Source: Rhodospirillaceae bacterium (GTDB lineage: Bacteria; Pseudomonadota; Alphaproteobacteria; UBA6615). Taken from it: DNA of 40,381 nucleotides. Made by a program: the position numbers and the translations under genes. Positions 16,701-24,722 of the stretch are shown piece by piece (position 1 is the first letter of the stretch; each line of letters begins with the position of its first letter). The notes beneath the pieces were generated by a model, which was not told the origin of the DNA, did no database searches, and saw only the letters and a program-made list of their open reading frames with translations. The stretch lies in the NCBI GenBank assembly GCA_018702955.1, contig JABJEK010000143.1, positions 1-40,381 of the forward strand, written 5' to 3'.

Positions 16701-16817
16701 GACCTTAACTCCTGATTCTCGGCGGACCGTATCGATGGTGCGCCACTATAAATACGCGAATTGCTTACTTCCCGGGATGCAGTCCGGTGATCGCTCCACG
16801 ATGTGAGACGCGGCCGC

Positions 16818-17201
16818 TCAGTCCCGGACGGTTTCGAATTCACCCGGCGATGTGATCTCGAGCAATTCGCAGTCTTCCGACATCCAGAGCGCATCGTGCA
16901 TGATGCCGTCGGGCTGATAGAAGCAATCGCCCTTGGAAACGCTCACTTCGCCTTCGCCGTCGAACCAGAAGCGGGCCTCACCCTGCAACACATAGATCAT
17001 CTGGAAGTCGGTCATATGGGCATGCTTGCCCGTGTGATGGTCGGCCTTCGGGTCGGCAATGCGAATGACATGGGCGCTGAATTGGCCCTTCGTCGCGTCC
17101 CGGATGCCCAGATCGCTGTACTCGAAGTCTGCGCGCAGCCCTTTTTTCCACTCGGCGTCGCGTGCGTGCTTAACGTTAAATTTTTCTTTGCCTGCTTTCA
17201 T
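16818..17201 (-). CDS. cupin-domain protein
   Basis: A 127-residue single-domain cupin. The metal-binding motif 1 is visible as HHTGKHAHMTDFQMIYVLQGEARFW-type spacing, with histidines near residues 55-62 and a glutamine/glutamate-rich strand. Motif 2 is PDGIMHDALWMS near 97-108. The fold could be an enzyme (dioxygenase, isomerase) or a ligand-binding protein; nothing in the sequence decides. The ATG at 17201 has GAATGA upstream. It is followed by gcdH on the same strand after 117 bp and is divergent from the small DUF6898-like gene, with 85 bp between them holding an 11-bp direct repeat. Confidence 0.8.
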   Translation of the reverse strand: MKAGKEKFNVKHARDAEWKKGLRADFEYSDLGIRDATKGQFSAHVIRIADPKADHHTGKHAHMTDFQMIYVLQGEARFWFDGEGEVSVSKGDCFYQPDGIMHDALWMSEDCELLEITSPGEFETVRD

Positions 17202-17233
17202 GGATTCATTCTCCCCATCGAACCGTATTGGGG

Positions 17234-17269
17234 CTGACTATACGCCGGTGCTTATGCACTGACTATGCG
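17234..17269. repeat. pair of 11-bp direct repeats between divergent genes
   Basis: CTGACTATACG (17234-17244) and CTGACTATGCG (17259-17269) differ at one base and start 25 bp apart. They lie in the short gap between the cupin gene and the small plus-strand gene, so they may be regulator half-sites. Confidence 0.35.
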
Positions 17270-17286
17270 TTCGGAGATCGATCGAT

Positions 17287-17532
17287 ATGGCGGGACCTTC
17301 CCGACGAAATTCCCAAAACATGGGGCTCGGCAACGTGATCTTCGAGTTTTCCGCCGTGGGGAACGCCGTGAAGGTTTGCGCGGTCGATCCCGATACCGGG
17401 CTGGAGGTCTCGATTGTCGGCCCGGCAAATGCGGGCGAGGAAGCTCTGCGCCGGACAGCCATGTCCAAGCTTCGCTATATGCTGGACAAGCGCCAGCCGA
17501 CGCCCTTGAAGCGCGGGGGCGTGTTCGCCTGA
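17287..17532 (+). CDS. small conserved protein, DUF6898-like
   Basis: An 81-residue protein with a central NVIFEFSAVGNAVKVCAVDP and a VSIVGPANAGEEAL segment, ending in a basic tail. I recall this pattern as a short conserved alphaproteobacterial family (DUF6898), usually near riboflavin or glyA-type clusters; function is unknown. The ATG at 17287 has GGAG 9 bases upstream. It converges with mucR (25 bp between stops). The predicted fold is a small alpha/beta domain with no membrane segment or signal. Confidence 0.7.
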   Translation: MAGPSRRNSQNMGLGNVIFEFSAVGNAVKVCAVDPDTGLEVSIVGPANAGEEALRRTAMSKLRYMLDKRQPTPLKRGGVFA

Positions 17533-17557
17533 TCCGGTATTCTGATGGGCCGCGCCG

Positions 17558-17974
17558 CTAGCGCGCGCGTTTGCCGAGGCCGATCTGTTTCGCGAATGCC
17601 GAACGCTGCTTCGCGTAGTTCGGTGCCACCATCGGGTAATCCGCCGAGAGCCCCCATTTGGCCCGGTACTCTTCCGGCGTCAAACTATACGCGGTGCGAA
17701 GATAGCGCTTGAGCATCTTCAACTTTTTGCCGTCTTCCAGGCAAATGATGTGGTCTGGGGTGATCGAGCGCTTCACCGGGACGGCGGGCTTTTGCTTGGT
17801 CTGGGTGCTTGTCGCCCCGCCGCCGAGGCCTTCGAGGCTGCCATAGACCGATTGGATGACGTCGGAAATCTGGGTTTCCGGAATGGGGTTATTGCCGACA
17901 TATGCAGATACTACTCGGGTGGTCATCCGAAGGAGTTCGTCGCGAGACAAATTGTCAGGATTGTTTTCTGTCAT
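17558..17974 (-). CDS. mucR: MucR/Ros-family transcriptional regulator
   Basis: This is a 138-residue global regulator that binds AT-rich DNA and controls exopolysaccharide, motility and cell-cycle genes in alphaproteobacteria. The N-terminal 50 residues are the oligomerisation region. The DNA-binding domain is at about 70-135 (ITPDHIICLEDGKKLKMLKRYLRT, EEYRAKWGL, MVAPNYAKQRSAFAKQIGLG). Ros binds zinc through C-x2-C-x9-H-x4-H. Here those positions are C78, D81, Y91 and Y96, so the zinc site is mostly lost, as in some Mesorhizobium homologues. I start it at ATG 17974 because a run of nine G lies 4 bases upstream as the ribosome site. An earlier start would add about 68 residues of non-family sequence. 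Confidence 0.9.
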   Translation of the reverse strand: MTENNPDNLSRDELLRMTTRVVSAYVGNNPIPETQISDVIQSVYGSLEGLGGGATSTQTKQKPAVPVKRSITPDHIICLEDGKKLKMLKRYLRTAYSLTPEEYRAKWGLSADYPMVAPNYAKQRSAFAKQIGLGKRAR

Positions 17975-18336
17975 TTGTCCCCCCCCCAAGCCCTGCGTTT
18001 GCTCTGGCCCGCAGTTGGCAATCGTGATCGCATGCAGATGGGAACCAGTCAATACGCCTTTTGAATAATCGTCAGTACTTTTCGGCAATAGCGAAATGAA
18101 CAGATGGAACTGGACTAAAGGGCAACTTTGATTGACGTAACGAAGACAGATTTTTGGTACCCATGACTGTGCCTGCACTACGATCTAAATGGTGCAATGC
18201 GGAAAACTCATTGCCGTCGTTGTCCACACCATTTAACCGCGACAGCTTGTGTATCGCTGGCGGCGAATGACGAGATGTGGTAATTCGGGCGCGATCTGAA
18301 CACCCAACTTCAGCGACGTTCAAACGGACTTGATGC
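17975..18336. other. 362-bp intergenic region between mucR and rpiB
   Basis: No gene is supported here. Relative to its surroundings it is AT-rich. It contains the mucR leader with nine C on the plus strand (17979-17987) and a perfect 9-bp inverted repeat, TAAATGGTG (18186-18194) and CACCATTTA (18227-18235). Inside that repeat is a second 6-bp stem, GCAATG/CATTGC (18194-18199 and 18209-18214). The rpiB promoter should lie to the right of these repeats, but I see no clear hexamers. Confidence 0.6.
17979..17987 (-). promoter_or_regulatory. ribosome binding site of mucR made of nine G
   Basis: On the minus strand the bases before the mucR ATG read nine G, then ACAA. This homopolymer is the only candidate Shine-Dalgarno. 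Such tracts are prone to slippage, which here would change spacing or strength, not reading frame. Confidence 0.55.
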
Positions 18337-18774
18337 ATGAGCGAAGGCACGATCGCAATCGCGGCTGACCACGCCGGATACGCCCTTAAGGAAGATCTCA
18401 AGGCAGACCTGCTGGAACGCGGTTTGACCGTCCTCGATCTGGGCACCGACAGTGATACCTCGGTCGACTATCCGGACTTCGGTAAAGCGGTCGGCGAGGC
18501 CGTTGCGTCGGGTGAAGCGGAGCAGGGCGTCATCATCTGTGGTACCGGTATCGGAATATCCATCGCGGCCAATCGGATCGCCGGCGTGCGAGCGGCACTT
18601 TGCCATGATGCGACGACGGCGCGTCTGGCGCGTGAACACAATGATGCAAACGTCCTGGCGCTGGGCGCCCGTGTGCTCGGCCACGAGGTCGCGCACGACT
18701 GTTTGCGCGCATTTCTGGATGCGGAGTATCCCGGTGGTGAGCGGCACGATCGGCGGGTCGGGAAACTGGGTTAG
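18337..18774 (+). CDS. rpiB: ribose-5-phosphate isomerase B
   Basis: RpiB interconverts ribose 5-phosphate and ribulose 5-phosphate, supplying the ribulose 5-phosphate used by RibBX further down the same cluster. The family opening [16 protein letters not shown], the catalytic-cysteine region [17 protein letters not shown] (C near residue 68) and the phosphate-binding [21 protein letters not shown] are all present. Length 145 is standard. Start ATG 18337 has ACGGACTTGATGC upstream, a modest ribosome site. glyA follows after 77 bp, so this is the probable first gene of the long cluster. Confidence 0.95.
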   Translation: MSEGTIAIAADHAGYALKEDLKADLLERGLTVLDLGTDSDTSVDYPDFGKAVGEAVASGEAEQGVIICGTGIGISIAANRIAGVRAALCHDATTARLAREHNDANVLALGARVLGHEVAHDCLRAFLDAEYPGGERHDRRVGKLG

Positions 18775-18851
18775 CAGTTACGGGTTGGTGCCGGGGGGCG
18801 GGGCGCGGCGTCCGACGTATATCTAGACGAACGAGCGACAGAGGAACGAGT

Positions 18852-20165
18852 ATGTCGATGACGAGTGAAGCCCCGGATGCGGGCAATGTGAGCGACGGAT
18901 TTTTCGACCGTGGACTGGCCGAGGCCGATCCGGACATTTTCGACGCGATGCAGCGAGAACTCGGACGCCAACAATCCCAGGTCGAGCTGATCGCATCCGA
19001 GAACATCGTCTCGCGCGCCGTCATCGAGGCCATGGGATCGGTACTGACCAACAAATACGCTGAGGGTTATCCCGGTCGCCGCTACTATGGCGGTTGCGAG
19101 TTCGTCGATGTGGCCGAGGAGTTGGCGATCGAACGTGCGACGCGGTTATTCGGCTGTTCGTTCGCGAATGTGCAGCCCCATTCGGGCGCCCAGGCGAACC
19201 AGGCGGTCTTCCTGGCCTTGTGCAAGCCGGGTGACACGGTGCTCGGCATGTCGCTGGCCGCCGGCGGTCATCTGACCCACGGTGCGGCCCCCAACCTGTC
19301 GGGCAAATGGTTCAATGCCATTCAGTATGGTGTGCGCCGCGATGATGCCCGGATCGATATGGAAGAGGTCGAGGCGCTGGCACGTGAACACAAGCCCGCA
19401 CTGATCGTCGCGGGCGGTTCGGCCTATCCGCGGGTGATCGACTTCGCGAAGTTTCGTGAGATCGCCGACGCGGTCGGCGCGTACCTGATGGTGGACATGG
19501 CGCATTTCGCCGGGCTGGTTGCCGGCGGCGCGCATCCGAGCCCGTTCCCCCATGCGCATATCGTCACGACCACAACCCACAAGACACTTCGCGGTCCCCG
19601 CGGCGGCATGATCCTGGCCGATGACGCGGACCTCGGTAAGAAGATCAATTCGGCTGTCTTTCCGGGGCTGCAGGGTGGGCCGTTGATGCATGTGATTGCC
19701 GCCAAGGCGGTGGCGTTCGGCGAAGCCTTGCAGCCGTCGTTCAAGACCTATGCGCAACGGGTCGTCGAGAATGCCAATGCGCTGGCGGCGACGCTGGTTG
19801 AGGGCGGACTTGATATCGTCTCGGGCGGCACGGACACGCATCTCATGCTTGTGGACCTACGACCGAAATCGCTAACCGGAAATGTCACCGAGATTGCGCT
19901 CGAGCGGGCCAGCCTGACCTGCAACAAGAACGGCATACCGTTCGATCCCGAAAAGCCGATGGTCACGTCGGGCGTTCGCCTCGGCACACCTGCCGGCACC
20001 ACGCGCGGCTTCGGCCCGGCGGAGTTCCGCCTGGTTGGCGAACTGATCGTCGAGGTGCTCGACGGTTTGGGTAGCAACCCGGACGGCGATGCGCAGGTCG
20101 AGGAATCGGTGCGCGGGCGGGTAGAAGAGTTATGCGGTCGGTTCCCGATTTACCCGGCCGGCTGA
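18852..20165 (+). CDS. glyA: serine hydroxymethyltransferase
   Basis: GlyA interconverts serine and glycine using PLP and tetrahydrofolate, the main source of one-carbon units. The PLP lysine is K244 in [15 protein letters not shown]. Other family segments are [34 protein letters not shown] (about 67-81) and [13 protein letters not shown] (about 214-226). Length 437 includes roughly 20 extra N-terminal residues before the usual family start at [14 protein letters not shown], which is common in alphaproteobacteria. The ATG at 18852 has AGAGGAACGAG upstream. nrdR follows after 38 bp. Confidence 0.97.
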   Translation: MSMTSEAPDAGNVSDGFFDRGLAEADPDIFDAMQRELGRQQSQVELIASENIVSRAVIEAMGSVLTNKYAEGYPGRRYYGGCEFVDVAEELAIERATRLFGCSFANVQPHSGAQANQAVFLALCKPGDTVLGMSLAAGGHLTHGAAPNLSGKWFNAIQYGVRRDDARIDMEEVEALAREHKPALIVAGGSAYPRVIDFAKFREIADAVGAYLMVDMAHFAGLVAGGAHPSPFPHAHIVTTTTHKTLRGPRGGMILADDADLGKKINSAVFPGLQGGPLMHVIAAKAVAFGEALQPSFKTYAQRVVENANALAATLVEGGLDIVSGGTDTHLMLVDLRPKSLTGNVTEIALERASLTCNKNGIPFDPEKPMVTSGVRLGTPAGTTRGFGPAEFRLVGELIVEVLDGLGSNPDGDAQVEESVRGRVEELCGRFPIYPAG

Positions 20166-20203
20166 TCGAGACAAGAAAAATAGTGACGCGAGAGGAAACG
20201 TAA

Positions 20204-20683
20204 ATGCGCTGCCCGTTTTGTGCACACTCCGACACGCACGTGAAGGATTCGCGTCCGACCGAGGACAACACCGCGATTCGTCGCCGCCGCGCATGCCCCG
20301 ATTGCGGCGCGCGCTGGACCACGTTTGAGCGGGTTCATCTGCGCGACCTGACCGTGCTCAAGAAGAATGGTCAGAGGGTGCCGTTCGATCGCGACAAGCT
20401 GGAAAGCTCCATGCGCATTTCGCTGCGCAAGCGACCGGTGGATGCCGATCGCGTGGAGCGGGTCATCAGCGGCATTGTCCGGCGGCTCGAATCCTCCGGC
20501 GAGACCGATATTCCCTCCGATGCCATCGGGGAGGCGGTGATGGACGCGCTGGCAAATCTCGATTCCATCGCCTATGTGCGGTTTGCCTCGGTCTATAAAA
20601 ATTTCCGTGAAGTCCGGGATTTCGAGGATTTTATCGGGAACGAGCATCTGGCGGCCAACGGCGAACCGATCGAAAACGATTGA
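20204..20683 (+). CDS. nrdR: transcriptional repressor NrdR
   Basis: NrdR senses ATP/dATP and represses ribonucleotide reductase genes. The N-terminal zinc ribbon is CPFC at residues 3-6 and CPDC at 31-34, and an ATP-cone domain follows at about 49-139 ([20 protein letters not shown]). Length 159 is typical. AGAGGAAA lies just before the ATG at 20204. It stands in its common alphaproteobacterial position between glyA and ribD. ribD begins 31 bp later, so the two are probably cotranscribed. Confidence 0.97.
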   Translation: MRCPFCAHSDTHVKDSRPTEDNTAIRRRRACPDCGARWTTFERVHLRDLTVLKKNGQRVPFDRDKLESSMRISLRKRPVDADRVERVISGIVRRLESSGETDIPSDAIGEAVMDALANLDSIAYVRFASVYKNFREVRDFEDFIGNEHLAANGEPIEND

Positions 20684-20714
20684 TCGCGGGCGCCTTTCGC
20701 TCAACCCTAGCCTC

Positions 20715-21839
20715 ATGCACACCGACCAGGATTTCATGACAACAGCGCTGCGGCTCGCGCGGCGCGGCTTGGGCAATGTCTGGCCCAACCCGGCGGTCGG
20801 GTGCGTCATTGTATCTGGCGGCCCCGAAAAACGGGTGCTGGGGCGTGGCTGGACCCAGCCCGGCGGCCGTCCGCATTCCGAGACCGTGGCACTGGATCAG
20901 GCGCGCGCGCGCTTCGGCTCCGCGGCACTGGTCGGTGCGACGGCTTATGTCACGCTTGAGCCCTGTAGCCATTTGGGCCGCACCCCGCCCTGCGCGGATG
21001 CGTTGATCACCGCACGGGTGGCGCGGGTGGTTGTCGCATGTGGTGACCCGGACGCGCGTGTGGCCGGACGCGGTATCGCGCGGCTGCGTGATGCCGGCAT
21101 CGAGGTCGATACTGATGTCTGTCGCGCGGAAGCAGAGGATATCAATGTCGGTTTTCTGACACGGGTCGGGGAGGGCCGCCCGATGGTTGCCCTGAAGACC
21201 GCGACAACCTCGGATGGGCGGATCGCAACCCGTACCGGCGCATCCCAATGGATCACCGGGGCGGCGGCACGCCGTCATGCACATCTTCTGCGGGCACAGC
21301 ATGACGCCATCGCGGTAGGCATCGGCACCGCGGAAGCCGATGACCCGAGCCTGACATGCAGACTGCCGGGTATGGAGGGACGCTCGCCGGTACGCGTGGT
21401 GTTCGATTCACAGCTTCGGATATCGCTGGAATCCGAACTGGTAAAGACCGCAACCGATGTCCAGACATGGGTTCTGTCGGCAGCCAAGACGGACAAGGAA
21501 CGCCGCAAGGCCCTGGAGGGGGCGGGGGTCATGGTCGTTCCCATCGAGGATGTTGTGGACGGGCAGCCTGAACCGGGGGCAGCACTTCGCGCGCTTGGTG
21601 CGATGGGCGTGACGCGCCTGATGGTCGAGGGTGGGGCGCGGTTGTCGACCGGGTTGCTCCGCGCGGGCCTCGTGGATCGTCTCCTCTGGTTCCGTGCACC
21701 ATCCCTGATCGGCGGTGACGGATTACCGCCATTCGGCGACCTCGGCGTGGGGGACGTGTCCGAAATGCCGACCTTCAAGCCCCTGTCTCTCACGCCCGTC
21801 GGTGACGATACGCTGGAAATTTTCGCCCGCGTGCCGTAA
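20715..21839 (+). CDS. ribD: bifunctional riboflavin biosynthesis deaminase/reductase
   Basis: RibD carries out deamination and then side-chain reduction of the pyrimidine intermediate in riboflavin synthesis. The N-terminal deaminase domain (about 1-145) has the zinc site H54-S-E56 and the cysteines C84 and C93 in EPCSHLGRTPPC. The usual H-A-E is H-S-E here, a mild change. The reductase domain (about 150-374) has the PMVALKTATTSDGRIA opening and LMVEGGARLSTGLL. I start at ATG 20715 (MHTDQDF), which begins 31 bp after nrdR. A longer open frame reaches back into nrdR but lacks family similarity. ribE follows after 9 bp. Confidence 0.95.
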   Translation: MHTDQDFMTTALRLARRGLGNVWPNPAVGCVIVSGGPEKRVLGRGWTQPGGRPHSETVALDQARARFGSAALVGATAYVTLEPCSHLGRTPPCADALITARVARVVVACGDPDARVAGRGIARLRDAGIEVDTDVCRAEAEDINVGFLTRVGEGRPMVALKTATTSDGRIATRTGASQWITGAAARRHAHLLRAQHDAIAVGIGTAEADDPSLTCRLPGMEGRSPVRVVFDSQLRISLESELVKTATDVQTWVLSAAKTDKERRKALEGAGVMVVPIEDVVDGQPEPGAALRALGAMGVTRLMVEGGARLSTGLLRAGLVDRLLWFRAPSLIGGDGLPPFGDLGVGDVSEMPTFKPLSLTPVGDDTLEIFARVP

Positions 21840-21848
21840 CCAAGCGCC

Positions 21849-22445
21849 ATGTTCACAGGAATTATCACTGATGTGGGGCGGATCGCCGGGATCGAAACCC
21901 GGGAGATCGGGCGCCGGCTGACCATCGAGACCGCGTATGACACGTCGGGCGTCGATATCGGCGCCTCGATTGCGTGCAATGGCGCCTGCCTGACCGTGGT
22001 CGAAAAGACGGCGTCCAGTTTCTCGGCCGATGTCTCGGGCGAGACACTCGACAAGACCACCAGCGGTGGCTGGGCTGTGGGTACTCGGATCAATCTGGAG
22101 CGCGCCTTGCGGGCGGCTGATGAACTGGGCGGGCATCTGGTGCTTGGCCATGTCGATGGCGTGGGGCAGGTGGTCGGGCTTGATCGCGAGGGCGACAACC
22201 ACCGGGTTAGCATCAAGGTGCCCGATGCGCTGAAGCATTATGTTGCTTCAAAGGGCTCGATCACGGTCGATGGTGTCTCACTGACTGTGAATGAAGTGGA
22301 CGATGCGGTGTTCGGGGTGAACATTATCCCCCATACATGGGACAACACGTCTCTTGCCGATGTCGTTGTCGGAACCGATGTGAATATCGAAGTGGATGTA
22401 ATCGCGCGCTATGTCGCGCGTCTTTTGGAACGGGATGGAACGTGA
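21849..22445 (+). CDS. ribE: riboflavin synthase, alpha subunit
   Basis: This enzyme dismutates two 6,7-dimethyl-8-ribityllumazine molecules to riboflavin. The protein has the two tandem lumazine-binding repeats. Repeat one opens with MFTGIITDVGRI and contains SIACNGACLTVV. Repeat two begins near 98 (HLVLGHVDGVGQV) and includes GSITVDGVSLTVNEV. Length 198 is normal. The ATG at 21849 has no strong ribosome site and depends on ribD upstream, 9 bp away. Its stop overlaps the GTG start of the next gene (GTGA). Confidence 0.96.
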   Translation: MFTGIITDVGRIAGIETREIGRRLTIETAYDTSGVDIGASIACNGACLTVVEKTASSFSADVSGETLDKTTSGGWAVGTRINLERALRAADELGGHLVLGHVDGVGQVVGLDREGDNHRVSIKVPDALKHYVASKGSITVDGVSLTVNEVDDAVFGVNIIPHTWDNTSLADVVVGTDVNIEVDVIARYVARLLERDGT

Positions 22446-23629
22446 CAGATAAAACCGAGGGCCTGCGCAGCGTCTCAAAGCAGGACGTGCAGCGCGCCAT
22501 GGACGACGAACAGATCTTGTCGCCGATCGAGGACATCATCGAGGATGCCCGCAACGGCAAGATGTTCATTCTCATTGATGACGAGGACCGCGAGAATGAG
22601 GGTGACCTCGTGATCCCGGCCCAGATGGCGACCCCGGACGCGATCAATTTCATGGCCACGCATGGCCGTGGCCTGATTTGCCTGTCCCTGACTCGTGAGC
22701 GGACCCAGCAGCTTGGTCTGCCGATGATGCCGCAGACCCACGGTCAGCGCCTGGCGACGAACTTCACCGTTTCCATCGAGGCGGCGGAAGGTGTGACCAC
22801 AGGCATCTCCGCGCCCGACCGGGCGCGAACGATCACGGTGGCGATTGACCCGCGCTCGACGGAGGCGGATATCGTCACGCCGGGCCACGTATTTCCGTTG
22901 GCGGCCCGTGATGGTGGCGTGCTCGTGCGCGCCGGACACACGGAAGCCGGTGTTGATATCGCGCGCCTTGCCGGGCTCAACCCTTCGGCCGTGATCTGCG
23001 AGATCATGAATGATGACGGTACGATGTCGCGGCTGCCGGACCTGATCGGATTTGCCCAGTTCCACGGCCTCAAGATTGGTGCGATCGCGGACCTGATCGC
23101 CTATCGCCGGCGCAATGACCGGATTGTCGAACAGCTGATGGAGCATGACTTCCACTCGCGGTTTGGCGGCGAGTTCACATGGCACGTTTATCGCAACACG
23201 GTGGAATATGCCGAGCATCTGGCGATCGTGAAGGGCGAGATCGACCCGGAGAAGCCGGTGCTCGTGCGCATGCATTCCTTTTCCATCGGTGCCGATGCCA
23301 TGGGAAGCCTGGACGCGCCTGATTCCGGAATACTCCAGCGGTCCATGGAACTCATTGGAGAGGCGGGTGCGGGCGTGATCGTGTTGATCCGTGACACCTC
23401 GCCGACATCACTGTCCGATCGCATTCGTCAGTTCAGCAGTGCGCCGAGCAAGCCCATCAATGAGCTACGCAACTATGGTGTCGGCGCGCAGATTCTTGTC
23501 GATCTGGGGGTCCGGGATATCATCCTGTTGTCGAATTCACAGCGTTCGATCGTGGGCCTTGAGGGCTTCGGCCTCAGACTGATAGAGACCCGTTCTGTGC
23601 CGATGACCAGTTCCGAATCCGGCGATTAG
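22442..23629 (+). CDS. ribBX: DHBP synthase with degenerate GTP-cyclohydrolase-like domain (RibBX type)
   Basis: The N-terminal half (about 20-225) is 3,4-dihydroxy-2-butanone-4-phosphate synthase. It converts ribulose 5-phosphate to the four-carbon riboflavin precursor, with the acidic loop DDEDRENEGDL (about 46-56) and VRAGHTEAGVD. The C-terminal half (about 230-390) resembles GTP cyclohydrolase II but has lost its zinc cysteines. Where the active enzyme reads HSECLTGD...RCDCG, this reads HSFSIGADAMGSLDAPDSG (about residues 277-295). This matches the proteobacterial RibBX variant, known to lack cyclohydrolase activity, so a separate ribA is needed elsewhere. The start is the GTG at 22442 overlapping the ribE stop; an ATG at 22499 is an alternative. 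Confidence 0.92.
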   Translation: MTDKTEGLRSVSKQDVQRAMDDEQILSPIEDIIEDARNGKMFILIDDEDRENEGDLVIPAQMATPDAINFMATHGRGLICLSLTRERTQQLGLPMMPQTHGQRLATNFTVSIEAAEGVTTGISAPDRARTITVAIDPRSTEADIVTPGHVFPLAARDGGVLVRAGHTEAGVDIARLAGLNPSAVICEIMNDDGTMSRLPDLIGFAQFHGLKIGAIADLIAYRRRNDRIVEQLMEHDFHSRFGGEFTWHVYRNTVEYAEHLAIVKGEIDPEKPVLVRMHSFSIGADAMGSLDAPDSGILQRSMELIGEAGAGVIVLIRDTSPTSLSDRIRQFSSAPSKPINELRNYGVGAQILVDLGVRDIILLSNSQRSIVGLEGFGLRLIETRSVPMTSSESGD

Positions 23630-23640
23630 GAAAGAAGGCA

Positions 23641-24105
23641 ATGTCCGACCAACCCCACATCATGATTGCGGTCTCCAAATACTATGAGGAGATCGCCGAC
23701 CAGCTGCTGACCGGCGCGCTTGCGGTGCTCGATGAAGCCGGGGCTTCCCACGAGGTCTACGAGATACCGGGTGCATTCGAAATTCCCGCTGCGATTGCGA
23801 CGGCCATGCGGTCACCCGAATTTTCAGGCGGGCGTCGTCGGTTTGATGGTTACGTGGCGCTGGGCTGCGTTATCCGCGGCGAGACGACCCATTATGACTA
23901 TGTGTGCGGGGAAACCGCGCGCGGCTTGCAGGACCTGGCGGTCCGGCATTGCCTGGCGCTCGGGTTTGGCGTTCTGACGACCGAGAACAAGGAGCAGGCG
24001 ATGGCACGCGCTGCCGTCGATCAGGGCAACAAGGGTGCCGATGCGGCAACCGCCTGCCTGCGGATGGTTGGATTCAAGAGTTCCTTTCGAATGTTCCCCC
24101 GCTGA
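23641..24105 (+). CDS. ribH: 6,7-dimethyl-8-ribityllumazine synthase
   Basis: RibH condenses the RibBX product with the pyrimidine from RibD to form the lumazine precursor, and forms pentamers or 60-mers. Family segments are YEIPGAFEIPAAI (about 40-52), YVALGCVIRGETTHYDYVC (about 71-89), with the catalytic histidine in TTHYDY, and FGVLTTENKEQAMARA. Length 154 is typical. AAGAAGGC lies before the ATG at 23641. Its stop overlaps the nusB start (TGATG). Confidence 0.96.
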   Translation: MSDQPHIMIAVSKYYEEIADQLLTGALAVLDEAGASHEVYEIPGAFEIPAAIATAMRSPEFSGGRRRFDGYVALGCVIRGETTHYDYVCGETARGLQDLAVRHCLALGFGVLTTENKEQAMARAAVDQGNKGADAATACLRMVGFKSSFRMFPR

Positions 24106-24722
24106 TGACCGGGGATAGCGAAGCAACCGCCGCGGCGGGTCGCAAATCAGGCGCATCGGCGCGTGGTGCCGCGCGGCTCTTGGCCGTGCAGGCGCTTTAT
24201 CAGATGGACATCCGCGGTGGCACCGCGGAATCCACTATCCTTGAATTCATCCAGCACCGCACCGAACTTCCGGTACCGGCGGACGGTGACGAGGATGCCA
24301 CCGGGCCGCGCGATGCGGACAAGGCATTGTTCGCGAACCTGGTGCAGGGCGTGGAGCGTGACCGTGCGGACTTGAACGCAGCGCTCGACGGTTGTCTGGA
24401 TGGTGCCAACACGATGGAGCGGCTGGAGCCGCTGTTGCGTGCCATTCTGGGGGCCGGGGCCTATGAACTGCGCTCGCGCGACGATATTCCGGCACGGGTT
24501 GCGATCAGCGAGTATGTCCGCCTGACCGATGCGTTCTTCGAAGGCAAGGAGCCGGGCCTTGTGAATGCGGTGCTCGACCGGTTGGCCCGTGTGGTGCGCG
24601 ACGGCGAGACCACCAAGCGCAAGCCCCCGGTGCAGGCCGCGGAAGGCGTCGGTGATGCGGTGGCTGAAGATGTCGTAGACGGGGCGGTCGAAGACGGGAC
24701 CAGCAATGGCGCGCGGGATTGA
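24105..24722 (+). CDS. nusB: transcription antitermination factor NusB
   Basis: NusB binds boxA RNA with NusE for rRNA antitermination. The all-helical core runs from about residue 18 (SARGAARLLAVQALYQMD) to about 165, with LRAILGAGAYELRSRDDIPARVAISEYVRLTDAFF and VNAVLDRLAR. Its 205 residues are long because of a charged, alanine/valine-rich tail after 165 that is probably disordered. I start at ATG 24105, overlapping the ribH stop; a longer frame upstream lies inside ribH. It overlaps thiL by 17 bp. The ribH-nusB-thiL order is widely conserved. Confidence 0.94.
   Translation: MTGDSEATAAAGRKSGASARGAARLLAVQALYQMDIRGGTAESTILEFIQHRTELPVPADGDEDATGPRDADKALFANLVQGVERDRADLNAALDGCLDGANTMERLEPLLRAILGAGAYELRSRDDIPARVAISEYVRLTDAFFEGKEPGLVNAVLDRLARVVRDGETTKRKPPVQAAEGVGDAVAEDVVDGAVEDGTSNGARD

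Noticed and set aside
18091..18126. Tiny open frame with two tryptophans before rpiB, resembling a leader peptide
   Set aside because: It has no ribosome binding site and no terminator/antiterminator follows, and the downstream gene is unrelated to tryptophan.
20574..20714. Upstream extension of ribD into nrdR
   Set aside because: The extra 47 residues are frame-shifted nrdR sequence; the family opening begins at ATG 20715.
21275..22216. Open frame of 313 codons on the minus strand across ribD and ribE
   Set aside because: Product is Ser/Arg/Pro-rich without a domain, and lies across two firmly identified genes.
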